The notes beneath the pieces are model-generated. The model was not told the DNA's origin, did no database searches, and saw nothing but the letters and a program-made list of their open reading frames with translations. Positions 38,253-49,299 of a stretch of DNA of 64,000 bases are shown here, in pieces. Both the position numbers and the translations under genes were made by a program. The DNA lies in assembly GCA_033032175.1 (NCBI GenBank), contig CM065325.1, positions 9,514,930-9,578,929 on the forward strand, written 5' to 3'. This DNA comes from Saturnia japonica (taxonomy: Eukaryota > Arthropoda > Insecta > Lepidoptera > Saturniidae). The stretch's first letter is position 1. Each line of letters starts with the position of its first letter.

Positions 38253-40370
38253 TAACATGTATATCTCATCCATCTATCATCTAAGAAATGTTAAAAACTT
38301 TGCTTTCTACATTTTATTGCTGACTGTTGAAAACAATAATATTCTGATGTATGGTAAACTATAATTTAATATTAAGAAATTTTGAACTTTGTTTAACCCA
38401 GACCAAATAATTAAAAGATTGATTAGTTATAGGAATTATAGCAATATGAAGGATGATTATCCAAAAAGCAGAATAACTACTAATTGGACCGGAACTGTAT
38501 AATTTATATTTTTCCTTTACACAACTCGGCGACAGAAAAATGCCCCCAATGAAGTCCACGTTTGTCATTTTTATATTCATTTTGAATCGTATATTGAATT
38601 ATCTTAACGTCTGTAACAATAAACAACATAATTGCGAAAGACATGTAACCAAAGAATACTATGATTTATTTTAATCGGCTTTACAAATCTTTACCTGTGT
38701 AACTACTTAATTTTGAACTTATTGTTTAAAATTTCTAAGAAGTATAGTTCTAAAACAGTTAATAGTTTGTTCACAATCGGGTAAAATTTATGGTAATGGT
38801 CGAAAATGGATAACATTGGTCATGTTATCTTTAACCGTAAGCATGACAATAAAGAAGTCACTCTGTCGTTTAATGCTGCTACTTGTGCAACTACGTAAAA
38901 GCTAGTCTACCAATTTTGGATAGTATCGTTTTACTAAAACCTATAACTTGAAAGCTTTCACTATTCAATATGTAATTATTCGGTAGAAAAAAATACAGGG
39001 GATCAGGATGTCTAGATTTTTTAAAATTGAAATTAATGGTATTAAGTATACTACAATAAAAAAACTAATTATCTTGGAAAAAAATCTAGTTTTTTAAAAT
39101 ATAAAGTAACATTTTTCCAAACAACCACAGCTTTTATTCGTTATTATTTTTAATTTAGTTATAATATTTAATTTTAGTAATTTTTGATATGATCGTAAAT
39201 TTCTGATACTGAATGTTTCGATGGTTAAACTTATTAGTTGTAAAAATCATAACCACAGTTAAAATATATAACTTACATATCGAAGGGCTCGCTTGTCGAA
39301 AATTAATTACACAGAGAAAACCTATGTCGAAACTATCAAGTACCGTATAGTTTTAAATGTCTAGTAGTATCAGAAGTCAGAACCTATAAAGACGTAATTT
39401 ATGCGTTTCACACACAATAGCCAGCGTTCTTAACAAATGACGTCATTCCCAGGCACAGGTGTGTACGAGCCACCAACTTTTTACCTACATTTCAAGAATT
39501 GCATCAGCTGCGAATCCTTTTTAATGGACGCATTCTATCTGTAAAGTCTAACTTGCATTGATGCCAATCCCTTGTAAACATTCTTAACTAAGCATTGAAG
39601 TTAATTGAATTAGGTACATACTTTGTTTTATTAATTGACAACGAGTTAGGCAAATGTAAACAATTTTTTCTTAATCTGATTTGGTAATACAGTTACAGGT
39701 AGAACAATTGTAACATAATCAATTATTCATTTCGATTAATATACACATACAGGTGTTACTAAATATGTACATATTCCATTATAATATATTATTTATATAA
39801 AAATGTACATAATATGTAATATTCGATGTGTATAACCTGCAATGACTCACGTTATTCTTGGAAGTCAATGTGTCGAGAACTGAGAATTACCTAATCTACC
39901 ACTCGCACTGCAACATTATTAAATTGTATAACAACTCTGCAGCCAACATTTATCGTAAGACTGCTCGATAAACTGATTCCAATAATTTTATCCCTAGGTC
40001 GATCGACGTTACTTGGTAAGTAAACCGAACATATTTTCCTTAAAACCAAAGTGTCGTTTAGATGCTACGACAATACCGTACTGGCTACAATTAAAACAAA
40101 TTGTCCACATCCGGCCCGTATTGACTGGACTTCGTATCGTTTAGGTGTCGGACAATAAGACCCATCTGCTGGAGTTAAACAAGGTCAATCATTACTTCAA
40201 ATCAGTTTAATGGTGCATCTCTACATCTTTGCCTTATAATCAACATACTTATTATAGTTTACAAAACGTGCACACCGTATATTACAAACATGTACGTACT
40301 TACATTGTAAGTAATGAAAACACAAAAAAACTCTAGTTATGTTGAACTGATATTCACTTTTTTTTTATAT
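38253..40370. other. Intron DNA, nothing recognised beyond the CRE/AP-1 motifs
   Basis: AT-rich. A box-repeat fragment follows at 40374 (AGCTGTGCCCCATGGTTTCA, plus). Confidence 0.4.
39438..39445 (-). promoter_or_regulatory. CRE/AP-1-like palindrome in the kay intron
   Basis: ATGACGTCAT is an exact ten-base palindrome. A TGACTCA AP-1 motif occurs 400 bp to the right (39843-39849). Confidence 0.35.
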
Positions 40371-40854
40371 TGCTAGCTGTGCCCCATGGTTTCACCTCAG
40401 TTAATTTTATTCGACAAACCCACTACCACGTCGGCCGCCAACACGTATCCGTATCGTTGTTTTCACGTTCCGTACTTGCCTACAGTTTGCCATATTGCTT
40501 GACGTTCATGGTTACTGCTCCGTTCCTTAGGGTGATAGCTTGAAGTTACATAGCATATATATAGACTTTCTCAATAATAAGTTACAAAATTCAAATATAT
40601 TTTATCAAGATTGATAGCTTCAAACATTAGCGCTTTCAAAAAAAAAAAAAAAACAATCTCTTAAGATTTATAATATTATGGTACAGAAGAGGTATAGATT
40701 AATGCGCGTTTTAGTAGTATAATATAATATGTTATTATATTGTATCTGCATCGAAGAAAAGAAAACGTATCATATTATATATACAACAAGACTAACTAAC
40801 AGGATAAGCATGAAGGTCATAAATAGTAAAAACCAGGTAAACTAATACTGTTGC

Positions 40855-41045
40855 GATCAAAGCGTTCGCGTGTGGGGAATCCCTAGTTGTACGTGCGTTC
40901 TTGGAAGTGCGCCCGAGCGCAGGAGAAATTTCACAAGCTCGCTATGTAGGCCAAGTCTGCCGGACTTTGACGTTTTCGCCTCACAAAGGTTACCACCGCC
41001 ACCGCGGCCGTTGCAACCCGACAGATCCGGTTGTTTGCGCAACAG
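40855..41045. promoter_or_regulatory. GC-richer block in the kay intron
   Basis: The block reads open on the minus strand for 128 codons (40857-41243), but the product has a Gly run and no domain that I recognise. It may be a regulatory block or the relic of a mobile element. Confidence 0.2.
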
Positions 41046-42060
41046 ATAGTCTAGTTTATCAGATCCTAAAAGACCAGTTGTTTGTAGAACATTCGATTTA
41101 ATACACAATGCTTTTCTACAAGATGCTATTGTGTCAGATCCATTTTTCCTGGTGAATAAAAAAAAAACACGGAGCAAAAGAGGACGCGTGATAAATATGT
41201 ACTTACAAGATAAAAAATAGAACTTAATGTTATGTAAAAACACTTATGCCCCAGGCTTAGTAATTAGTAGGTAACTTACTACGTATATTTGTGACATGGC
41301 GCGGCGCGGTACCGCTCCACGTTGGGAAAATCCAAGGATTTCATTCATGCATGGTATTAGTAACACGTTTTTGAAAGTAAACAAGTTTGTGGTTACAGAT
41401 TTATGAACTTAGATAATCAATGGTTAAGAATAATTTCATACCTCTTCCTCATTTTTTTGATTAAGTAAGGTATATATTTAAGTACTTCTAGTTTACGATG
41501 TTAAAGGGTTTGATAAATTTAGTTTTGCTATCTTTACTCCTGATTAAGTCAATCACAGTAATCTTAACAGTATTAATAGCAAGTCATTGGTTCTTGATTC
41601 GTGAATACCACACGCCTATTCTCTGTACGATTAATTTATACAAAATATTATAGATGGCATTAGTAGTACCTATTAAGGTTGTTTGACACATTATACAGTA
41701 TACTCTATATACTTCTGACGCAAATAACGTGACATTATTATTTATTTGTCTTAATTAATTAAGACTCAAAAGCCAGTTTTATTTATTTACAACATCTGCA
41801 TATTTATTATTAAAAGATGACGAAATAATAAATATATGCGTGAAATGTAACCAACCTACATACTTTTCTTAAAGTGAATAATATACGTACAAAGACTAAG
41901 TAGGTACGTCACTGCCTATTAACAGATTATTATAATATAATTAAATAAATGCGTCTTTGTGGCCATTTTTCCTTAATAAAGATCATTAACAATAAATTAG
42001 TTCATTTGTAAAGAGGTTTTTCCAAATAACGATTTAAATTAATTCAAGTATCTATTATAT
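41046..42060. other. Intron DNA, nothing recognised
   Basis: AT-rich. No supported feature. Confidence 0.4.
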
Positions 42061-42118
42061 AATCATTTCATGGAACCTCTTTCACGCTCGCAACCGGCTT
42101 TGTTCGCAGGAAGGGGGA

Positions 42119-42126
42119 TGACGTCA
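42119..42126 (-). promoter_or_regulatory. CRE/AP-1-like palindrome in the intron just downstream of the distal exon
   Basis: TGACGTCA, an exact palindrome bound by ATF/CREB and some Fos/Jun dimers. It sits in a GC-richer segment (about 42080-42180) with a second TGACGTA half-site near 42143. Confidence 0.4.
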
Positions 42127-42860
42127 TCCAAGTCGCGCCATATGACGTATAGAACCTAAAGCGATCGCGCAATAAAGAATATATTTGTGCAGCTAACTCA
42201 ACAACACTCACTCAAACAGAGAAAAAGTACATATCTATGTTTATCAGATTAATCCAGTAAAATCTATAGCCGTCACAAATAAACCGACAAATAAGTATGT
42301 CGCCATCTATACGCAAATTATGAAACTTCCCATATAAATTCTTCGAATTTACTATACCAACCTACCACAGTCGCGTACAATGACGGTAGTAAATATGAAG
42401 TCATTGTCTATTTATATTTATTTTAAATCAAATAATACAAAATGTCACAAACGAATTACTATGTCAATTCATGAACGAATTTATTTTAACAACGATACAA
42501 ATATTTTAAACTGATAACGTAGTAAATACCATTTTAATTGAAATTACTGTGTTTCTCTACGAAGACACATAATACAATAAATAGTATATATCTACCTACA
42601 AGGTTAAAGACTTACTCTTACTATAAAATGATTTCATACAAATTTATTCGATAAATTTAAAAATAATGTAAATTACGCTTAATCAACCAGATCAAAACTA
42701 CGACAAAAACTAATATCCTTGTTGCACCATACGGTACGTGCGAGACTCGAGAAAGTTGTTTACATAGTCAATTCACGGGTAAAAAACCGGTGTTTGCGAT
42801 GATAAAATAGGACAAAAAATAAAAATCTTAAAGGGATATAACATTATTTTATAAACTTAC

Positions 42861-42965
42861 CACCGGCTTGGAGTATTCGTCTGTTTGATAGTCGAACATT
42901 GTTGCGAACATGAGACTGTCGTCCTGCTCGCAGTTAAGGAGGTGATACGGCACCAGCTGAGACAT
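42861..42965 (-). CDS. kay: kay alternative distal first exon (predicted)
   Basis: The frame on the minus strand starts at ATG 42965-42963 and has 35 codons beginning MSQLVPYHLLNCEQDD and ending YSKPV. It ends exactly at a strong donor (GTG|GTAAGT). The end phase is 0, which fits the common exon 2 at 11682, giving a 395-residue Fos with a different N terminus. Other insect fos genes are known to use alternative N-terminal exons, which supports the reading. The first ATG has a poor context; internal ATGs at codons 19 and 23 could also serve, and the third has A at -3. The splice over 31 kb is inferred and not shown by the sequence alone. Confidence 0.68.
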
Positions 42966-43095
42966 GAAGACAAGTTTCCAACACAATCGTCCAAAACAAC
43001 TATCCACCAAGGGAGCAAATTAAAAAAACAGTTCACAAAACAGAAAAATACAGTAGTTCAGGTGCGGTGTGTGACAATCACTGTTTGATAAGAGC

Positions 43096-43104
43096 ATGAG
43101 TCAT
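43096..43104 (-). promoter_or_regulatory. Perfect AP-1 site in the distal kay promoter / 5' leader
   Basis: ATGAGTCAT is the palindromic consensus for Fos-Jun dimers. It lies about 130 bp upstream of the distal kay ATG and about 50 bp downstream of the TATA-like box, so kay could regulate itself here. The match is exact, but function is inferred. Confidence 0.5.
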
Positions 43105-43149
43105 ACAAGACAAACTATACACTGTAGACACGTACGCTTGGCTAGAATG

Positions 43150-43156
43150 TTTTATA
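43150..43156 (-). promoter_or_regulatory. kay: TATA-like box of the distal kay promoter (predicted)
   Basis: TATAAAA on the minus strand lies about 190 bp upstream of the distal ATG. An ACAGT initiator-like motif sits about 30 bp downstream (43121-43125). The surrounding DNA, 43170-43240, is GC-richer. Confidence 0.4.
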
Positions 43157-43559
43157 TCAAACTGAGTGAGTTCGCGCGCTTCTGGCTGGTTTTGTATGGT
43201 CGCGGTCGTAAGCAAACGGCACGGCGCATGCGCAAAACCGCATCTATCAATACCAAAATGTCTTATGTCAAACTATTTCAACAATTTCGTATACCGAGCC
43301 AAATACAATTTTACGGTTATTTGAACATCTTCGAAGAATTCTGAATGATTCAGTGAATAATTTCTCTATGAGACGCAAAGTAAGTATTTTGTGTACCAAA
43401 AGAAAGAAACAAAGAAATGTATAATTTGGCAAGCATACAGCAGCAATACAAGTTGCTAACAAAATATTGTTAAGAATTTCATCATTTATTTTATTTTAAT
43501 TAACGAATGAATCTATCTATATCTGTCTAAAATATATAATATAATTTAAGCTAATATAA

Positions 43560-44166
43560 TAAAGCGGAAAAGTTTTTTTGTTTGTTTGTTTGTTTAAACA
43601 CGCTAATTTCTGGGACTACCAATTGGATTCGAAAAAATCTTTCTCTATAATTATAATAGCTAGGTACCCACGAGGAATAGTATAGGCTAGCTAACTTTAA
43701 ACATTGATTTTTGTTAAGTAAGTCGGAGGCGGAAGCCCTCCCGAGATGCATTACCCGCGTGCGCTGGCATAATGGTTAATGATACGTAAATACAATGTTC
43801 TACAAAAATATTGGTCCTTAGCATACCTTAAATAAAATCAGGGATAGCATATGCCTATCTCTTATATAGAAGACACAATAAGCTATTTTGTGACAAACAA
43901 TTGTTAAAAATTAAAAAGTGATTTATGTACATTATTTTTAGACAATCCTTCCGAACAAAAGTTACTTCATCTTAAAGACAATTTTATGAAGTAAAATTTT
44001 GTTTTTTATAGCATGTTATTTGGACGCAAAGTTTAGGAGATAATGAAAAATTAAAGTAATTTCTACTTGCGGGAAGAACAATTATAATAGACTACACAGA
44101 TGCGTTGGCGTTTCGGTGTTTGGCGGATAAAATTAACACGGATGAAACCGTGGAGCACAGCTAGTG
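43560..44166 (-). repeat. Box repeat, minus, full copy with (AAAC)n tail
   Basis: The left end carries (GTTT)n at about 43576-43596, i.e. AAAC repeats on the minus strand. The right end reads (minus) CTAGCTGTGCTCCACGGTTT. The body has GCGGATAAAATTAACACGGA and matches 27945-28262 and 63430-63830. Confidence 0.7.
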
Positions 44167-44500
44167 AATCTATAAGGTAATAAGATAAGAGAGGTAGGGC
44201 ATAGAGAAACCACTTAGAATATTTCTCAATACTTGAGGCAGTCCAACTGGTAGAATAACTTCACCATACAGAAGATTGCACCCAAATAACGTATTGTGTT
44301 CCTTACAATCAGGCGAGCCGTATGCTTGTTTACAAGCTTAGTTCTTACCTTAGTTGTAAAAAAAACAACATCCATACGGAAAAGAACACTTTATATTCAA
44401 CAAGAAATAAAAGTTAAAGTTTCAATCATTAGCACAAAGTAGGTCTTATAGGTTAATACGTTATAAGAATTGCAAATAAGGTTTATTTGTGTGTTCGTTA

Positions 44501-44518
44501 GGCATTGTATGAAATGCC
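44501..44518. repeat. GGCATT-N6-AATGCC palindrome
   Basis: First of four related palindromes within 1.7 kb; the others are at 45669-45686, 46082-46099 and about 46151-46167. Confidence 0.6.
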
Positions 44519-44539
44519 GGCTTTCTGTAGAATGTCTAA

Positions 44540-45600
44540 TGCCCGTTTTCACCAACGTACCCTTAACATACCCCTAACTAAGGGATCTTTAAGCTAAAGT
44601 GTTTCCTAAATCGGCTACTTAACTTATTTCGTTTTCACCAAGCTGAGGCCACTTACTACGGAAACACTTAGTTAAGTGTCAGTTTTTATGTCAAGCCAGT
44701 GTTATTGTTAGTTTTTTTTTTGTCAAGCCAACGTTGTGATACACCGATAATTTAGCAATAAAAAGTTTTATGAATTATTTATCATTCGTAAGTGATTAAA
44801 ATATGTCATTATTTAATAAATAAACAAAAATTAAATGCCTATTCCTTGGTTAGCGGAGCACTTGCGAATAGCCGGAGCGATATGGTTTTTTTTAAATGGT
44901 AATAATAATAAAAATAAGATTTTTAGGAAAAAAATTACTATTAATATCAATTAATTATTAAAATAAATAAGCTGAAATTAATTTTTTCTAATTTTTTTTA
45001 ACTCAAGACCTTATCTTATGATGGATATGCGTAATACGTTATTATTACTGAGAAAAAGCGATAGGTGGCGTGTGAGCGAGTTATTGAGTGCTGGAAATGG
45101 AATCAGAATATGTTTGAATAATAGTCCAGTAAAATATGTTATAAAATACTTGCTGCAAGTGGCTACTACACTGATACCACCCATATCTACCACTGTGGCA
45201 AAATATCTCTATGTACATAGAGCTGATTTACAGGTGACACGGATTTGACCTGACAAAAAAAAAACCTTATATGATAAACTAATTTAAAGAGGTAAATATT
45301 TTTACACACTGCATTTTGATAACCTATATCTAGCAAAAAATCTTTGTTGTCATATTAAAAAAAATAACCAGGCCTTTGTCAGTAAATGCGTGTCTCCTAT
45401 TACTTTCCCAGTTTCTTTTCTTCTTCTACAGCTTCCAAGAACTAAAATTGAACTTACATTTTAAGACGCATAAAACAAAAATAACAAGAATTGTTTGTAA
45501 AATAAACGTCACTTAGCGCTAAGGAGTCGAATTTCTGTTTCTTAAAATTTAGGTAACCCTTTGGTCTTAGGTGTCTCTTAGACGTTGATAAAAACGGGCA
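44540..45600. mobile_element. PIF/Harbinger-like non-autonomous element, 1.06 kb
   Basis: The ends are TGCCCGTTTTCACCAACGT and, inverted, TGCCCGTTTTTATCAACGT, flanked by TAA at 44537-44539 and 45601-45603. The 3-bp TWA duplication suggests PIF/Harbinger. The left subterminal part holds repeats of the same motif (GTTTTCACCAAGCTGAGG near 44632). Interior frames of 60-76 codons match nothing I know. Confidence 0.65.
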
Positions 45601-45656
45601 TAAGAGTACGTGTGAAATACTATGTAACTATGTATGAAATAAAGAGAATATTTACA

Positions 45657-45706
45657 TACTTTGACTAAGCATTCCATAGAATGCTAAATGCTATTTAGTC
45701 AAAGTA
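45657..45706. repeat. Nested palindrome
   Basis: The outer arms TACTTTGACTAA / TTAGTCAAAGTA enclose the inner palindrome AGCATTC-CATA-GAATGCT (45669-45686). Confidence 0.75.
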
Positions 45707-45847
45707 AGAATACATCTCCGATTCGTTTCGAATATCACGTGGGAATTTTTTTGGCGGGATTTCAAAGTGTCATGTGATTGAGACAAACACATAAAATCGA
45801 TAGGATTTAGCCTGCGAGAGAGAGAGAGAGAAGAGAAGGAGAAAGAA

Positions 45848-46003
45848 TTGGCCTAGCGGTATCACGACCAGACTTGTACGAACGGTTGTATTGAGGTATG
45901 CACGTCATTTATAACATTTCCTACGCATTCCATTAAAACAGTGGCGCTGCATATCTCAATACAACAGTTCGTACACGTCTGGTCGTCACACTGCTAGGCC
46001 AGT
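45848..46003. repeat. Imperfect inverted repeat (hairpin, 55-bp arms)
   Basis: Arm 45848-45902 (TTGGCCTAGCGGTATCACGA start) pairs with 45948-46003, with a few mismatches. The loop is about 45 bp. It is preceded by a GA-rich microsatellite (45817-45845). It could be a fold-back element; no target duplication is clear. Confidence 0.75.
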
Positions 46004-46058
46004 TCGACGACGAATATAGTCGTGAAAATTATCTACGTCACAAAATCGGATATGTACT

Positions 46059-46190
46059 TCATACATTGCCGTTACTAATTTGGCATTCTATATAATGCCT
46101 AGACAATGTACGAAATGTGAATCATTTCATACATTGCCGGCTAGCTTCAGTCATTCTATAAAATGCCCGCATTCTTTACATTGCCTATAA
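46059..46190 (+). repeat. Two diverged tandem units of about 69 bp
   Basis: TTCATACATTGCCG occurs twice, each time followed by CATTCTATANAATGCC. The units also share ends resembling the sequence at 44500-44540 in the opposite orientation. Confidence 0.5.
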
Positions 46191-46490
46191 CATACACATG
46201 ACTATAATTATTATTTATTAAAGCACATTATAATCAATAAATTTATTATGTACTTCTATAAATATATTATGCAATATAGGTAAGACAAATAAAGGAAAAG
46301 TGAATAATATAGACGTAGAGTTAAAACAACAAAAATAAAATAATTTTCGAGATCATTTAAAGTCAGTTAAGAGATTAAAGAAATTAAGGTTAAAAATAAA
46401 CAATTAAAGACTCTATAATATATAAAATATATTTATTTATAGTATAGGATCCCGATATAAAACGACCTTCACCGAGATGTTTATTTCATG

Positions 46491-46686
46491 AAACGTATTT
46501 TATATTTAATTTAATATATCAATAAATATATTACTTAAGGGTTGCATGTTACCGTGAAGCTGTGACTGTGAAGCCTAGTGCGTATGAAGGTACGATACGG
46601 TTGAGTATGAATGGTTTGTAAAATTTGTTAGGCAACCCTTATGTAATATATTTATTGACATATTAAATTAAATATAAAATACGTTT
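46491..46686. repeat. Inverted-repeat element (55-bp arms, 86-bp spacer)
   Basis: Arm 46491-46545 (AAACGTATTTTATATTTAAT start, GGGTTGC end) pairs almost perfectly with 46632-46686. The spacer is GC-richer (ACCGTGAAGCTGTGACTGTG). It looks like a small non-autonomous DNA element; flanking duplications were not obvious. Confidence 0.75.
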
Positions 46687-46689
46687 ATA

Positions 46690-47290
46690 CACGTTACGAG
46701 AAGGTATTTAGAAAAGAAAGATTTCAAAAGATAATACAAGTATGTATAATTATGCAAACCAAAATTTTCCAAAAAAAATAGAAAAAAAAAATAGTTTTAC
46801 ATTTACTTGAACAGGACACACATTTATTCTTTATTAAATATATGTATATACCTATTATCGAAAAATATTCAAATATTCAATATAATATACGTGAGCGCAC
46901 GAAAAGGCGGTGGCCGGCGGACTGCAGGTCGCGATGCGCGGGCACTCGGTCAGAGACGCGGGGGAAAGGGTGCAAATAGTAAATATAATAATAGAGGTTT
47001 TCCGTTATGCGTACATCACGCAAAAACTATCCAAGATTTTGATTTTTTTTTACTCTTTATATACTTGGTCCTTATATAAAAAACAATTTATTACGATATC
47101 TTCTTAAACAATAAACCTGTAGTCCACGCGAGCGGAGCCACGCGCACAGCAAGTTGACAAATAAAATGATCATTAAATTGATTTTGTTATTATAATTTTT
47201 TACCTCAGGACAAAGAGATCTTTCTTTAATACTCTCCTCTGTACAACGACCCACTGAGACACCGAGACTGACTATCTGTGCACCGATTAA
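46690..47290. other. Upstream DNA with a GC-rich patch and a repeat fragment
   Basis: A GC-rich patch lies at 46895-46975. A box-repeat fragment lies at 47118-47155 (minus: CGCGTGGCTCCGCTCGCGTG). No gene recognised. Confidence 0.3.
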
Positions 47291-47293
47291 AAT

Positions 47294-47358
47294 ATGGCCG
47301 CGCAGGAAGAGTTTATTATTTTAAATCCTTTAATGTGCGAGAGTTTATCGACAGGGAG
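47294..47358 (+). other. Possible short first coding exon on the plus strand
   Basis: ATG at 47294 opens MAAQEEFIILNPLMCESLST and the frame runs to a donor-like GGGAG|GTAATC at 47358/47359. The local DNA is less AT-rich. I could not find a partner exon or a homologue, so this is a weak candidate that could be chance. Confidence 0.12.
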
Positions 47359-48490
47359 GTAATCTTCTCTTTCTCTAGGTCTCACAGAGTTCAAAAACTT
47401 TTGTGTAATTTTATTATTAAAAATGAGGAAATTTTCTTCTCAATATTCTAAAAATTCTCAACACTCACGTGTTCGCCTTTCCTGTGCTTCACTTTTGTCT
47501 TAGCGGAACTACGTTCGCCCTTTTATACACGTATATTAATTACGTCCATTTTATATGCACACAAAATTTATATCGTTTCTGGTTAGAAATTATTAAACTT
47601 ACTTCAATTGTTTAAAAGTCCTTTTAAAATGTCTTCAAAATTACGAAATATATATAGGTAGCTACTTTATTTGGTACATATTTAAATCGAGTCTAATACC
47701 TACATGTCGACACTTACGACTTTAGTTCGAACTTTCGAGCAGGATGATAGGTACATTGTGATGAGGCAGTGTATCCTACCCCTATTTTCTCTATCCCGGC
47801 ATACATTACTCACTGTAACCAAAAACCACTTGGTAATAAAAACAGAAATTTTTCCATCACGGGTTTCATCACCGAAGACAATTTTTGTCTGGTATCCTGA
47901 AAGTTTCGTGCTTAATTTATGTCAATCTCTTTTCTTACAATCTTAGGTTGCTACAAATTAATGATCTGTGGAATGGTCTTTTTGGTTCATATGTAATTTA
48001 ATCCGGTGATTGGGTCCGTCATCAATAGAGCTAAAATCATGTTTAAAATATGTGATAATATTCCTATGAAAATCTTTTCATACATACAATATACATACGA
48101 TTAAGATCAAACAGCTATCAATTGTTGATATAATTTATGTATTTCGACAGAATACATCACAAATAATGAGGTAGTTTGTGTGACAAGAGTTTGCAGCTGC
48201 TTGTTGCAATAAATAACTTATCCACCGTGTCTATCGATTTACCAGTTCTAGACGCATGAAGCAATTGCAATGTTAAAACAACACCGAATGATAAACTCGT
48301 ACAGATTAACAAGCTTTTGCAGATCAAACATTTATAATTAATTAAAAAAATAAAACACTTCATAATAATTATAGTATTATCTCATCCATAAATATATAAT
48401 ATGGTTGTTGATATAATATAGGTATATGAGACTAGCGCTTTTTCCGTGGATTCGTTTGCGTCACAGTTATATCCCATCTTTTGTACATTG
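47359..48490. other. Intergenic DNA, nothing recognised
   Basis: AT-rich. No supported feature. Confidence 0.4.
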
Positions 48491-48493
48491 TAA

Positions 48494-49066
48494 GGGTTGT
48501 CACATATAGGCGGAATTCCGTTTCGGGATTTCGATTCAAAATATGGATTCGGGATTTCGTACATATTTCACACACATACGTTTATTTTATTTTGGAATAA
48601 CAAGGGCGAATGACGACCATTGTGTTCAGACATTTTAACAGCGATGGACGACGACTTTCTTCTTGCAATTGCATTGTTGCTGTATCTTGCTAAGAAGAAG
48701 AAAATACGTCGCCGTTACTGTGTACATCCACTTAACACTCATAGATTACAAGACAGTCAAAAAGGCCAAATTACGAAACAATCGTACGACGATGATTGAC
48801 TGGCGTTCCGTACGAAATTAACGAATGTGTGATGCGACTCGTACAAAATCTATGAAAGAGATGTATTCGAAACAGTTTTTTTTCCGTGCGAGATTCCGGA
48901 CGCACAGGCTACCATGCGGAATTTCGGATCGGAGAAAACTACGAACGGAAAACTACTGTATGTTTGTGATAGGTTCATAGATCTATGGATTTACTGCGTT
49001 CGAAATCCCGATTCGATATCTGGAATCGAAATTCCGGAACGGAATTCCGACTGTACGTGACCTCTC
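48494..49066 (+). mobile_element. PIF/Harbinger-derived element with transposase relic
   Basis: TAA duplications flank it (48491-48493, 49067-49069). The ends are weakly inverted at the very tip, then strongly (GGCGGAATTCCGTTTCGGGA against GTCGGAATTCCGTTCCGGAA, and further GATTTCGATTC), about 65 bp in all. The interior keeps the start of a Harbinger-type transposase. At 573 bp it is a deletion derivative of an autonomous element. Confidence 0.75.
48644..48799 (+). pseudogene. N-terminal relic of a Harbinger (HARBI1-like) transposase
   Basis: ATG at 48644 opens 51 codons: MDDDFLLAIALLLYLAKKKK followed by RRRYCVHPLNTHR. The basic run plus (W/Y)xVHPLN pattern is the usual N-terminal signature of insect Harbinger transposases. 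The frame ends at a TGA, and the DDE catalytic domain and MYB-like partner are missing. It lies between the inverted ends of the element. Confidence 0.6.
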
Positions 49067-49299
49067 TAACTGAATTGCTAAATGACAATTTTTATAGTCT
49101 ATCTTCAAAAATAACGAATTTTCATACAATCTTCCATCCGTCCATCCTTTTCGCCACCACCTTAGGGGTTGAATTTCCAAAAAATCTTTTAGTTCACCTA
49201 CAGTGTAAACTGTAAAAGGAACCTACATGCAAATTTTCACGATCCTAGCACTATGGGGTGTGCGTTGGTATGTCAATCAGTCAGTTATCCTTTTATATG

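Larger units (their letters stand above)
13838..42860 (-). other. kay: Large first intron of the distal kay transcript
   Basis: Between the distal exon and the proximal first exon I find no other frame that is both long and recognisable. The interval holds repeats, small DNA transposons and several GC-rich blocks, listed separately. Other non-coding 5' exons may exist here (see 30969-31150). Confidence 0.5.

Noticed and set aside
40857..41243. Minus-strand frame of 128 codons
   Set aside because: No domain, Gly run and no good splice sites that fit kay phases; kept only as a GC-richer block.
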